NCBI GenBank assembly: GCA_024279135.1
Contig: JAJRRU010000004.1
Coordinates: forward strand, 1-64,000
Source of the DNA: Alphaproteobacteria bacterium
GTDB taxonomy: Bacteria > Pseudomonadota > Alphaproteobacteria > Rhodospirillales > Casp-alpha2
Length of the DNA: 64,000 bases
Reading direction: 5' to 3'
Shown: in pieces, positions 34,810 through 43,841 of the stretch
Position numbering within the stretch: the first letter of the stretch is position 1
How the letters are laid out: each line of letters opens with the position of its first letter
Made by a program: the position numbers and the translations under genes
The notes under the pieces: generated by a model
Told to the model about the DNA's origin: nothing
The model's database searches: none
The model's input: only the letters and a program-made list of their open reading frames with translations

Positions 34810-36849
34810 ATGTCAAATCTTGAAATTCTTTTAAAGCCATTCCGGCTCCGCCATCTTGAACTGAAAAATCGCGTCATAACCACATCTCACGCACCTGCTT
34901 ATGCTGAAGACGGAATGCCTCAGGAACGCTACCAGCTTTACCAGGAGGAGCGAGCTAAGGGTGGAGTTGCAATGATCATGTTCGGAGGCTCATCCACGGT
35001 GTCGCCCGACAGCCCGGCCACCTTTGGCCAAATATGTATCGACGATGACAGGGTGATACCTTATCTGCGGGAACTTGCTGACCGAATCCATTATTACAAT
35101 ACTGCCATCATTTGTCAGATCACTCATATGGGTCGGCGATCGCGTTGGGATATCGGAAGCTGGCTACCTTCCGTAGCACCTTCATCGAGATGGGAGCCCG
35201 AACACCAATCCTTTCCAAAAGAAATGGAAGATTGGGATTTTCGTCGTATTGTAGATGACTTTGTGGCTGCAGTCCGACGTTGTCGTGAAGCAAAACTGGA
35301 TGGCGTCGAATTATCTTTCAATGCCCAACACCTCATTCCCCAATTTTGGTCACCAGGCGTCAATCACCGTACCGATGACTATGGCGGCAGCCTTGAAAAT
35401 CGAATGCGGTTTGGCTTCGAGATACTTGATGCAGTGCGAAAAGAAATCGGTGATGCGTTTATTGTCGGCATACGATTATCGGTTGATGAGTTGCTCGACA
35501 ATGGCCTCTCGGATGCAGATTGCCGAGAGATAGCCGTTATATTGGCGCGATCCGGAAAAGTCGATTTTTTTAATGTCGTGGGCGGGCAACCATCTGATTT
35601 TCCATCTCATGCGGTGAACATGGCTGGCATGGCCTTCCCCGTTGCGCCATTCCTCCATTTAGCTAGTGCCTTAAAATCCGTTGTTGAGATACCTGTAATA
35701 CAGGCCCATCGGATAAGCGATCTCCATACTGCGGCTAAAGCGGTTGAGGACAGACATCTCGATCTTGTCGGGCTTACCCGACCCCACATGGCTGACCCGT
35801 ATATCATGAAAAAATTGATGGAGGGCCGGGTCGACGACATCCGTCAATGCATTGGTGCAAACTATTGCATAGATCGCCTTTTTGCTGGCAAGGAGGCGTT
35901 GTGCATTCAAGCTCCGGCAACTGGGCGGGAAGCTACGATGCCCCACATTATTGCCAAGGCCAGTGAAAAGAAGCAGGCGGTGGTGATTGGCGGCGGTCCA
36001 GGTGGGTTAGAAGCGAGCAGGGTTCTGGCCGAGCGGGGTCATCATGTGGTCCTGTTTGAAGCAACTGAGCACCTGGGAGGCCAGGTTAAACTCGCCGCTT
36101 GCGCAACATGGCGTAACGGGTTGGATGGTATCACCCGCTGGCTTGTCAGCCAGATTGACAAGCTTGGCGTTATTGTTCATCTGTCCACGCTTGCTGACGC
36201 TGATAGGGTGAAGGCTGAGAAACCCGATATTGTTATTGTTGCAACGGGGGGGCATGCCAACAAAGGTTACTTTAAGGGCAATGATCTTGCTGTTTCCACT
36301 TGGGATATCATTTCCGGTCAAATTGAACCGGGTGAGAATGTGTTGCTATATGACGACAATGATGGCCATCAGGGAATGTCTTGCGCCGAGGTGCTGGCAA
36401 AAAAGGGAAGCAAGGTGGAAATTGTGACACCTGACCGCTTTACCGGTCGAGACGTTGGTGGAACCAGTTTTCCTGTATATCTGCGAAATCTGTATCAGAC
36501 TGATACGATCTTCTCCCCCGATCTCAAGTTAATCGAAATTCAACGTGAGGGGAATCTATTGATCCCAGTGCTGCGGAATATTTATTCGGGTATTGAGGAG
36601 GAGCGTGCTGTAGATCAAGTAGTTTGCGAACATGGATCACTTCCAAACGATGAGCTGTATTTTGCGCTCAAGAATTATTCGACCAACCTTGGTGAAGTTG
36701 ATTACTACGCCTTACGTGAAAATAGCCCTCAAAACGTTACAACCAACCCCGATGGAGAATTCGTTTTGTTCCGGGTTGGTGACGCAGTTTCAAGTCGCAA
36801 CATCCATGCTGCAATATTTGATTCACTGCGTCTTTGCAAGGACTTGTAA
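34810..36849 (+). CDS. TMADH/DgcA-like FMN, Fe-S and FAD oxidoreductase
   Basis: A 679-residue enzyme of the trimethylamine-dehydrogenase/dienoyl-CoA-reductase family. Residues 1-345 form the old-yellow-enzyme barrel (LKNRVITTSHAP, DYGGSLENRMRF), and residues about 390-650 the FAD/NAD-type domains (AVVIGGGPGGLEASRVLAE). The Fe-S loop reads CIGANYCIDRLFAGKEALC: the second of the four usual cysteines is Ala, leaving three, so the cluster may be altered or use another ligand. DgcA-type proteins oxidatively demethylate tertiary amines and reduce a partner ETF, here encoded directly upstream. Substrate unknown; dimethylglycine or an N-methyl cyclic amino acid are options. Confidence 0.88.
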   Translation: MSNLEILLKPFRLRHLELKNRVITTSHAPAYAEDGMPQERYQLYQEERAKGGVAMIMFGGSSTVSPDSPATFGQICIDDDRVIPYLRELADRIHYYNTAIICQITHMGRRSRWDIGSWLPSVAPSSRWEPEHQSFPKEMEDWDFRRIVDDFVAAVRRCREAKLDGVELSFNAQHLIPQFWSPGVNHRTDDYGGSLENRMRFGFEILDAVRKEIGDAFIVGIRLSVDELLDNGLSDADCREIAVILARSGKVDFFNVVGGQPSDFPSHAVNMAGMAFPVAPFLHLASALKSVVEIPVIQAHRISDLHTAAKAVEDRHLDLVGLTRPHMADPYIMKKLMEGRVDDIRQCIGANYCIDRLFAGKEALCIQAPATGREATMPHIIAKASEKKQAVVIGGGPGGLEASRVLAERGHHVVLFEATEHLGGQVKLAACATWRNGLDGITRWLVSQIDKLGVIVHLSTLADADRVKAEKPDIVIVATGGHANKGYFKGNDLAVSTWDIISGQIEPGENVLLYDDNDGHQGMSCAEVLAKKGSKVEIVTPDRFTGRDVGGTSFPVYLRNLYQTDTIFSPDLKLIEIQREGNLLIPVLRNIYSGIEEERAVDQVVCEHGSLPNDELYFALKNYSTNLGEVDYYALRENSPQNVTTNPDGEFVLFRVGDAVSSRNIHAAIFDSLRLCKDL

Positions 36850-36854
36850 CCGAT

Positions 36855-37814
36855 ATGCAGATGGTGAACGCCGAAGATATAAGTCGCGTCATGGAGTACC
36901 CGGGACTGGTTGCAGCCCTGCGCGAGGCACACTTGCAGGACATCTTGATTGAGCCTGAAATTCTCTTGTCACGTCCCTTGGATGGCGAAAGGCAAAACAA
37001 CTTCAATGTGTTTCCCGCATGGCAGGACGGTGTTGTATTCGGCGCAAAGCTGGTTTCGCTGTTTCCTGAAAATCTTCACAAAGCCGAAAGGCTTCCAATG
37101 GTTCAGGGTGTCTATGTTCTTTTTGATGGCAAGAATGGTTCGCCGGTTGCCGTTATCGATGGTACGGCATTAACCTATTGGAAAGCGGCTGCTGATTCAG
37201 CTCTTGGTGCTTCCCTGCTGGCCCGGAATGACATACAGAGTATGGTGATGGTGGGGGCAGGTGCGCTCTCGCCACATGTGATCTCCGCGCACCTGGCTAT
37301 CCGTCCCTCCCTGTCCAAGATCCGTATCTTTGATATCGATACCCAACGGGCGGAAGCGCTGGTTCAGCAATTCAACTCGCTAAACATGGATATCGCAGTT
37401 TCAGACACGCTAGAGCGTGATGTTGGAAATGCAGACCTGGTGTCATGTGCAACCACGGCACGCAAACCTGTCATCTGTGGTGGCTGGCTCAAACCCGGAA
37501 CCCATGTGGACCTCATCGGGGGGTGGACACCGGAGATGCGTGAAGTCGATGATGAAGCAATCAGGCATGCCAGTTTATATGTTGATTCTATTCTATTAGG
37601 TAAACGTTGCGGCGATATATCTAATCCATTGTCACGTGGAATTATTAGTGAGAGTGACATTCTTGGTGATTTGTTTGATTTGTGTCGGGGCTCAGTATCT
37701 GTTCGGCAAAATGAGAACAAAACCACAATATTCAAAAACGCTGGAGGCGGGCATCTTGATTTAATTGTTGCCCGCTATCTACTTGCTAAAATCAACTTAC
37801 CAGACATCGTGTGA
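36855..37814 (+). CDS. Ornithine cyclodeaminase/mu-crystallin family protein
   Basis: A 319-residue NAD(P)-binding protein. The N-terminal substrate part includes LLSRPLDGERQNNFNVFPAW split by a short loop and VFGAKLVSLFPEN; the Rossmann motif MVGAGALSPH (near residue 138) follows the usual ALTYWKAAADSALGAS helix; STWL-like DLIGGWTPEMREVDD comes later. Family members form proline from ornithine, or reduce delta-1-pyrroline-2-carboxylate and other cyclic imines. A TTG start at 36834 would overlap the upstream gene; the ATG at 36855 is preferred. In this operon an imine reductase or cyclic-imino-acid role would fit a demethylation product. Confidence 0.86.
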   Translation: MQMVNAEDISRVMEYPGLVAALREAHLQDILIEPEILLSRPLDGERQNNFNVFPAWQDGVVFGAKLVSLFPENLHKAERLPMVQGVYVLFDGKNGSPVAVIDGTALTYWKAAADSALGASLLARNDIQSMVMVGAGALSPHVISAHLAIRPSLSKIRIFDIDTQRAEALVQQFNSLNMDIAVSDTLERDVGNADLVSCATTARKPVICGGWLKPGTHVDLIGGWTPEMREVDDEAIRHASLYVDSILLGKRCGDISNPLSRGIISESDILGDLFDLCRGSVSVRQNENKTTIFKNAGGGHLDLIVARYLLAKINLPDIV

Positions 37815-37832
37815 AGGATAGAGGTTTATTGG

Positions 37833-39365
37833 ATGACCAGACGTACAGGTGGAGCGGCAAATACCCGGAAAATTCGGTCTCATGGCAATGCTATTGATCA
37901 ACTGCCATTTAAACAAGTGATCAACCCGTTCACACCGCTCGAAATTGTTTCAGCGGATGAATTGGAGAGTATTCATCAGACTTCTCTACGCATTCTCAAA
38001 GAGATCGGCATTAATTTTTTGCTTCCAGAGGCTCGAGAAATTTTTCGATGCGTAGGAGCTGATATTGATGGCGAGAGGGTCCGGCTTGATCCCGAATTGG
38101 TAGAAGCCTCAATTGCCTTGGCACCCCCCAGTTTCAAAATTCACGCCCGAAACCCAGCTCACTCTCTGATCTTCGGTGATAAGTACATGAACTTTGGCAC
38201 AATTGGTGGCCCGCCGTGGGTAACTGATCAAGACCGCGGAAGACGCTATGGCAACTATGAGGATTTCTGCGATCTTTTGCGTCTCGGCCAATCCCTGAAC
38301 ACAGCTCATCTAACTTCTGGCTACCCTGTAGAACCGGATGATATTGCGGTTCCGGTCCGGCACCTTAAAGCGACCATGGCGATGATCGAGTTAACCGATA
38401 AGGTTTTTAGAATTTATGCATCAAGCCGGGAGCGAATTCTCGACCAGTTAACAATGGTTCGAATTATGTGGGATATGACAGAGGAAGAGTTTGAAAATCA
38501 TCCGTGTGTCCATACAAATGTCAACGCAAATACCCCTATGCAGTACGATATCCCGATGACATGGGGGATAATTGAGATGGCTAAACGGAACCAACCTGTA
38601 GGGATTACACCATTTACATTAGCGGGTGCAATGGCGCCCGTGACGATAGCGGGGGCTCTGGCTCAACAAAATGCCGAAGCATTGGCAGGGATCACTTTGA
38701 CTCAATTGGTGCGCCCTGGTGCGCCGGTGATTTATGGTGGTTTTACATCGAACGTAAACATGAAAACAGGTTCTCCTTCCTTCGCAACCCCTGAGTTCGT
38801 CAAAGCGGCCATTATTACCGGACAGTTAACGCGTCGTTATAAGTTACCATTTCGCTCATCCAACACGAGCACATCCAATATTCCAGACGCCCAAAGTGCC
38901 TATGAATCCCAGACGTCTATCTGGTCGAGTGTCCTTAGTGGCGTCAATTATCTGCAACACGCACACGGGTGGATGGAAGGAAGCCTGTGTGCGTCGTATG
39001 AAAAATATATTCTCGATGCTGAGATGCTTCAGATGATCACCGAAGTCATGAAACCAGTCATAGTTAATTCAGATGAACTGGCATTTGATGCAATTCGCGA
39101 AGTGGGCCCTGGAGGCCATTTCTTTGGTGTTTCCCACACCATGGAACGCTACGAAACGGCATTCTATCACCCCTTGTTATCGGATCATCGCAATTTTGAA
39201 CCGTGGGCTGAAGATGGCGCTCAGGATGCCACAACCCGTGCTAATCACATCTATAAGAAATTGTTGTCAGATTACGAACAACCTCCCCTCAATCTAGCGA
39301 TACAGGAGGCGCTGAATACCTTTGTCAGGAAACGTGAAGATGAGGGGGGAGCTCATGTCTATTGA
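37833..39365 (+). CDS. MttB-family (trimethylamine methyltransferase-like) protein, second copy
   Basis: A 510-residue MttB-superfamily protein, clearly diverged from the first (20.3 kb). Shared landmarks: SLRILKEIGINFLLPEARE, HARNPAHSLIFG, a central APVTIAGALAQQNAEALAG and C-terminal GPGGHFFGVSHTMERYETAFY. No amber codon interrupts the frame, so pyrrolysine is not used. It starts 18 bp after the cyclodeaminase-family gene and is part of the operon headed by the B12 protein, the only cobalamin-binding protein in the window. Whether that protein serves as its methyl carrier, or an unlinked MtgC-like protein does, cannot be told. Confidence 0.85.
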   Translation: MTRRTGGAANTRKIRSHGNAIDQLPFKQVINPFTPLEIVSADELESIHQTSLRILKEIGINFLLPEAREIFRCVGADIDGERVRLDPELVEASIALAPPSFKIHARNPAHSLIFGDKYMNFGTIGGPPWVTDQDRGRRYGNYEDFCDLLRLGQSLNTAHLTSGYPVEPDDIAVPVRHLKATMAMIELTDKVFRIYASSRERILDQLTMVRIMWDMTEEEFENHPCVHTNVNANTPMQYDIPMTWGIIEMAKRNQPVGITPFTLAGAMAPVTIAGALAQQNAEALAGITLTQLVRPGAPVIYGGFTSNVNMKTGSPSFATPEFVKAAIITGQLTRRYKLPFRSSNTSTSNIPDAQSAYESQTSIWSSVLSGVNYLQHAHGWMEGSLCASYEKYILDAEMLQMITEVMKPVIVNSDELAFDAIREVGPGGHFFGVSHTMERYETAFYHPLLSDHRNFEPWAEDGAQDATTRANHIYKKLLSDYEQPPLNLAIQEALNTFVRKREDEGGAHVY

Positions 39366-39436
39366 GAACCCGCATAAAAGAGATGCAGCCATGATTGAGG
39401 GCGTACTAACTTTTAATTTGTATATAGGAAAACCAG

Positions 39437-40969
39437 ATGGACAACTTGAATAATCGGGATTTTGATGTGGTCATCATCGGAGGGGGGATCAATGGTGCCG
39501 CATCGGCGCAGCATTTGTCAGCAGCAGGTTACTCGGTTATGCTTGTGGAAAAGGCTGATTTTGCCTCGGGTACCAGCAGCACCTCCAGCCGGCTTCTGCA
39601 TTGTGGAATAAGATATCTAGTTCCCGGCAGTTCGGTATTTGAATTCGTTCGCCACCCCTCCCGTTTTCTGAATGGCTCCCGGATGGCACGCGATGCCATG
39701 CGATGTCGAAGCCAGTTTGTCAACGAGTCCGCAGAAAGAGTTAAATCATTTAATCTCTATTACCCTGTTTATCAAGAGGACCCCTTTAAGCCGTGGCAGG
39801 TTGACTTGGCTTTCAAGTTTCTTGATTGGCTGGGGCCCAGGGACGTCCCGCTTGATTATCAGAGGTTCCCTGTCTCGTCGGTTGCCAAGACTCCAATGCT
39901 CAAGTGGCTGCGTGACCAGGATAAGCTTACTGGAGTCGTTCGTTTTCGTGAGTACGTCTTTGATTGGCCGGAACGAATTGCTATGGATACGATCCTTGAC
40001 GCCGAACGTCTCGGCGCCGAGGTCTGTAATTATACTGCCGCAGTGGCTATAGAATCCCTTCCCGACAAACGCTGGCGTATTGAATTGGAGGATACCCGGG
40101 GCGATCAGGAACGAGTCAGTGTTCAGGGTTCCGTATTAATTAATATGGCCGGAATATGGATAGACCAGGTTAACCAGTTGTCCAGTAAGCCGGTTGGCCG
40201 CAAGATCACGGGCACAAAGGGTAGCCATATAGTCGTCAAACTACCACCAGAGTGTGCCGATTTCGGGATCGCGGCCATGCATCGGGAGAAGGAGCCTTTT
40301 TATTGCATACCCTGGCGTGGGCTGCATTTCTTTGGCCCGACAGAAACATTATTCGAGGGCAATATCGACGATATAAGGCCCAGTGAAGAAGAAATATTGT
40401 GGCTGTTGGAAGAGGCAAATTATCTTTTTCCTGGTATGGGTCTGCGGCGCTCGGACATACTCCATTCCTGGTCAGTAGTACGCCCTTTGACCTATGACCC
40501 GGATCAGCCTCGCGGCGCACGAGCACGAATACTATATGATTTGGCTGACGAAGGATTAAGCAACGCCTTCACAATGACAGCAGGCCCAATCTTCACGCAT
40601 CGGGTCGCAGGGCATGAGGTCCTTCAGGCGGTAGAGGGGAAGATCAGGCCATCGGGCTCACCCCAATCGCTCTCATATGCCCCGAGGATATTTTCAGGGA
40701 ACAAGAACTCACCAAGCTTGCTTGGGGACTGTGACCAGATCAGGTTATCTGATGTCCAGCATGTTGCCCAAAATGAGCACTGCTACACCCTGATGGATAT
40801 TCTTTGTCGTCGGTTGGGAGTTCATTGGACAGAGAGTATGGCATTCGATGCAGCGCAAGAAGCTGCCGAAGTTGCAGGAGCCGAATTGGGTTGGAATCAG
40901 GAGCGGGTTGATAAAGAAGTCGGAGATTATCGCGAGTACCTGACTAGATATTTTCTGGGTCCATTTTGA
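39437..40969 (+). CDS. GlpD-like FAD-dependent dehydrogenase
   Basis: A 510-residue FAD enzyme of the glycerol-3-phosphate dehydrogenase family. The dinucleotide motif VVIIGGGINGAASAQHL is at residues 10-26, followed by EKADFASGTSSTSSRLLHCG and the KGSHIVV segment before the substrate domain. The C-terminal helical domain typical of GlpD is present (residues about 420-500). No glpF/glpK/glpR lie nearby, and it closes the B12/ETF/MttB operon 71 bp after the MttB gene, so a different hydroxy or amino substrate is likely. Membrane association, as in GlpD, is possible. Confidence 0.82.
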   Translation: MDNLNNRDFDVVIIGGGINGAASAQHLSAAGYSVMLVEKADFASGTSSTSSRLLHCGIRYLVPGSSVFEFVRHPSRFLNGSRMARDAMRCRSQFVNESAERVKSFNLYYPVYQEDPFKPWQVDLAFKFLDWLGPRDVPLDYQRFPVSSVAKTPMLKWLRDQDKLTGVVRFREYVFDWPERIAMDTILDAERLGAEVCNYTAAVAIESLPDKRWRIELEDTRGDQERVSVQGSVLINMAGIWIDQVNQLSSKPVGRKITGTKGSHIVVKLPPECADFGIAAMHREKEPFYCIPWRGLHFFGPTETLFEGNIDDIRPSEEEILWLLEEANYLFPGMGLRRSDILHSWSVVRPLTYDPDQPRGARARILYDLADEGLSNAFTMTAGPIFTHRVAGHEVLQAVEGKIRPSGSPQSLSYAPRIFSGNKNSPSLLGDCDQIRLSDVQHVAQNEHCYTLMDILCRRLGVHWTESMAFDAAQEAAEVAGAELGWNQERVDKEVGDYREYLTRYFLGPF

Positions 40970-41042
40970 AACAATTAATGAATGCAATGTTCGGAACGTG
41001 TCATGAGACGTATTGGCAGTCCGCAATGATTATTTGTTGCCG

Positions 41043-41067
41043 CCTGACAGGGAAGCGCTTTGTCAGG
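41043..41067. terminator. Stem-loop between convergent genes
   Basis: CCTGACA (41043-41049) and TGTCAGG (41061-41067) are a perfect 7-bp inverted repeat with an 11-nt loop, between the convergent GlpD-like and LysR genes. No T-run follows, so terminator function is only a guess from position. Confidence 0.35.
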
Positions 41068-41119
41068 TTCGTTCGTAATTATCTGGTTTGTTCTGTTCGC
41101 GCACTGGCGGGGCGAGGTT

Positions 41120-42040
41120 TTATCCAAATAATGTATCCTGATACTCCTGATGCAACCACTTGCGAAAGGCTACAATTTTGTGTTTTTTGGCCATCCAATT
41201 CTGACACACAATATTATAGGATAAAGCAACCGGTATAGCGTAATCAAAGGGGCGAACTAGGCGACCGGAAGCTAAATCGTCGGCAACAAGAAGCTTGCTG
41301 CTTAAAGCTACGCCGTGGCCGTCTACAGCAGCTTGGGTCGCCATGCTGGCAACGCTGAAAACGGGGCCTCTCGTTGCATCACACCCTTCCATGTTGGTGT
41401 CATCTAGCCACATTTGCCAGTTTGGATAACGTATCTTGCCAAATTCCATTTTTTCGATGTGCAATAATGTGTAATGGTGAAGGTTGCCTGGGTTCTGGAG
41501 GCCGGTTTTTCCCTCAAGCAACTTTGGGCTGCAAACTGGGAAAATAATATCGTTGTTCGTCAGGTTGTTGACGTAATATTCCTTATAAATATTGCAGCCA
41601 TACAATATTCCCACGTCGACATCTTCAATAGTGAGGTTCGGATCATTAATCTGGGCGTGAATTTGAACATCAAACTCAGGGCAAATTTTGGAAAATTTGG
41701 CAAGCCGAGGAGCCAGCCACTTGGAGCACAATGTAGGCGGTGCAATAACTTTCAAGGTTTGATTGACGCGTTTGTCCTGAGCTTCTGATACGACTTCGGC
41801 TAACCGGTCGAAGGCCTCAGTTAGGCCCGGAAGGCAATCCTTACCGACATCAGTCAATACCATGAGGTTGCCATTTCGAGAAAACAGTTTCACGCCGAGA
41901 TAACTCTCGAGGGACTTCATATGATGGCTTATCGCTGCAGGAGTGACGCACAATTCGTCTGCTGCAAGTGTCAGGCTTAGATGTCGTGCAGTCGCCTCGA
42001 ATGAGCGAAGAGAATTTAGCGAGGGTAATCGACGTTTCAC
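41120..42040 (-). CDS. LysR-family regulator (GcvA-like)
   Basis: A 306-residue LysR-type regulator. The N-terminal winged helix (residues 5-65) reads LRSFEATARHLSLTLAADEL and CVTPAAISHHMKSLE, close to the GcvA/AmpR branch. The effector domain (about 95-300) starts with LKVIAPPTLCSKWLAPRLAKF. The gene is divergent from the MmgE/PrpD-family gene and the following peptide-type transporter operon, its probable targets. Two related AT-rich direct repeats lie in the shared gap. Confidence 0.9.
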   Translation of the reverse strand: MKRRLPSLNSLRSFEATARHLSLTLAADELCVTPAAISHHMKSLESYLGVKLFSRNGNLMVLTDVGKDCLPGLTEAFDRLAEVVSEAQDKRVNQTLKVIAPPTLCSKWLAPRLAKFSKICPEFDVQIHAQINDPNLTIEDVDVGILYGCNIYKEYYVNNLTNNDIIFPVCSPKLLEGKTGLQNPGNLHHYTLLHIEKMEFGKIRYPNWQMWLDDTNMEGCDATRGPVFSVASMATQAAVDGHGVALSSKLLVADDLASGRLVRPFDYAIPVALSYNIVCQNWMAKKHKIVAFRKWLHQEYQDTLFG

Positions 42041-42077
42041 TGGCGGCCTTTTAGGTTAATTGAACAAAGCATGAAAT

Positions 42078-42177
42078 TTTCTAATTTGAAACTCGTATCA
42101 ATCCACGGAATATTGTGGAGGCAATAATTAATGATGCTCACCAAGTTTCAGTTCAGTCAAGTTTCTTGATTTGAGAC
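42078..42177. promoter_or_regulatory. Two LysR-type repeat sites
   Basis: TTTCTAATTTGAAAC (42078-42092), which is itself near-palindromic (TTTC...GAAA), and TTTCTTGATTTGAGAC (42162-42177) resemble each other and lie 70 bp apart in the gap between the divergent LysR and MmgE/PrpD genes. Paired sites with that spread fit LysR recognition and activation sites. Confidence 0.4.
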
Positions 42178-42217
42178 GGTGAACATTAGGTTGTTTGAGG
42201 TAGGGGACATTTTTTGC

Positions 42218-43594
42218 ATGACCGCCATCAACACGTTCGCTGAGTGGATAGCATCAACACCGATAATTCAGGACACTGTGCCTCAGGATATGGCACGAGA
42301 TGCGCTACTCGATACGCTGGCGTGTATCTGTGCTGGCCTTGACGAACCGGCGTCTGTAATTGTCCGCCAGACGATTAGCGACTGGGGTGCCGGAACTTCA
42401 TCGTTGATTGGAGCCACTGATAAAGTTTCCACCCCTTGGGCCGCAATGGCAAATGCGACGGCGGCACATGCGCTTGACCTGGATGATTGGGACTACACTT
42501 CACATTGTCATATCAGTGCAGTTCTGATTCCCGCACTCCTCGCATTGGGTGAACAGCTTGAATGTTCGGGAGCTCAATTTCTAGACGCTTTCATTGTTGG
42601 TGTCGAAATAACCATGCGGATTGGTGAAGTGGTCAATCCAGATCACCTTAACAACGGGTGGCATCCAACATCGACTATCGGAGCCCTGGGTGCAGCGGCT
42701 TCATGCGCTCGATTATATGGCTTAGATAGTAATAAGTCCGCTGCTGCGTTAAGCTTGGCGACAAGCATGGGGGCGGGCTCCATTGCACAGTTTGGCACAA
42801 TGGCAAAGCCTACACATGCCGGGCTAGCCGCCCAGTCAGGCGTTGTTGCAGCGAGTTTGGCTGCCGCCGGGATAAGTGCGGCGGGCGATACTCTCGATGG
42901 CGCCTGGGGGTTTATTAACCTACGTACTCCATCAATAAATAATGATTTCAGTAGCCTGAAGGATAAGCTCGGCGCTCCGTATGCAGTTGAACAGCACGGT
43001 TTAATCAAGAAGCGGTACGCTTGCTGTGGCGGCATTCATCGGTCAATTGATGGCCTTCGCCAGCTTCGCGCAAAGAACGGGTTGCGAGTTGATGACATAG
43101 CGTCTGTAATCGTACGGTTGCCCGCACCGGAGGCGAACTACCTGAATGTCGCCATTCCAGACAATGAGATGCAGGCGCGCTTTAGTATTCATTATTGCCT
43201 TGCCGTCGTACTACTAGAGGGTAGCCTTAGTATTAGTGACTTCACCTTAGAGGCCATCTCCCGCCCACAAGTACGTGCATTAATTCCATTGATTTTCCTT
43301 GAGCCATTCGATATCGAAGGCCAGGAGACAAACAAACCAATTGGGCCTCCTCATACTATTATAGTCAATTTGACAAACGGGAATCAACTTGAAATCGCCG
43401 TTGAGCATGCCATGGGATGGCCGCAGGAACCGTTTAGTGAAGAGGATTTAGCCTCGAAGTTTTACGAACATTGCACCCCGATTTTCGGCGTTGACAATAC
43501 AAAAGTGATATTCTCGATGATTCATAACTTTAAGGAAATGAAAAATATCTGCGCGTTGCAAAATTATCTGAATAAGAGGGGGGCAGATAACTGA
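42218..43594 (+). CDS. MmgE/PrpD-family protein
   Basis: A 458-residue protein of the MmgE/PrpD family, which includes 2-methylcitrate dehydratase, aconitate decarboxylase and iminodisuccinate epimerase-type enzymes. Recognisable parts are FAEWIAS at the start, the helix MANATAAHALDLDDWD that holds the active-site region, GWHPTSTIGALGAAA and KKRYACCGGIHRSIDGL. The ATG at 42218 with a GGTAGGGG-like ribosome site fits the family start better than the GTG at 42179. It is the first gene on this side of the LysR regulator, before the second peptide-type transporter; no prpB/prpC lie nearby, so a methylcitrate role is unlikely. Confidence 0.85.
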   Translation: MTAINTFAEWIASTPIIQDTVPQDMARDALLDTLACICAGLDEPASVIVRQTISDWGAGTSSLIGATDKVSTPWAAMANATAAHALDLDDWDYTSHCHISAVLIPALLALGEQLECSGAQFLDAFIVGVEITMRIGEVVNPDHLNNGWHPTSTIGALGAAASCARLYGLDSNKSAAALSLATSMGAGSIAQFGTMAKPTHAGLAAQSGVVAASLAAAGISAAGDTLDGAWGFINLRTPSINNDFSSLKDKLGAPYAVEQHGLIKKRYACCGGIHRSIDGLRQLRAKNGLRVDDIASVIVRLPAPEANYLNVAIPDNEMQARFSIHYCLAVVLLEGSLSISDFTLEAISRPQVRALIPLIFLEPFDIEGQETNKPIGPPHTIIVNLTNGNQLEIAVEHAMGWPQEPFSEEDLASKFYEHCTPIFGVDNTKVIFSMIHNFKEMKNICALQNYLNKRGADN

Positions 43595-43841
43595 AATTAA
43601 TTTAATAATATTCGTATATGAAAATTAATATTCAAAATGGAGAATTTTATTGAGCGATCTAAATACCTGATGTTAATATGCAGGCTAATTGGAAATTGCT
43701 TGTCAAGCATAAGGCGGTCGGAATCAATAGTAAGCGCTCATCTGACAATGGTCTTAATAAGAAATGAAAATTATTTTTGTTACAGGCCTCAGATGGAATG
43801 GAGAGAAACAATAACGAGACCTTATAAAGGGAGGCTTTAAA

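Noticed and set aside
36834-36854. TTG start of the cyclodeaminase-family gene
   Set aside because: It overlaps the upstream gene and adds residues before the usual family start; the ATG at 36855 is better.
43611-43622. TTCGTATATGAA before the second transporter as an IclR-type site
   Set aside because: Half-sites fit, but the spacing is 2 bp shorter than in the other sites, so it was not counted.
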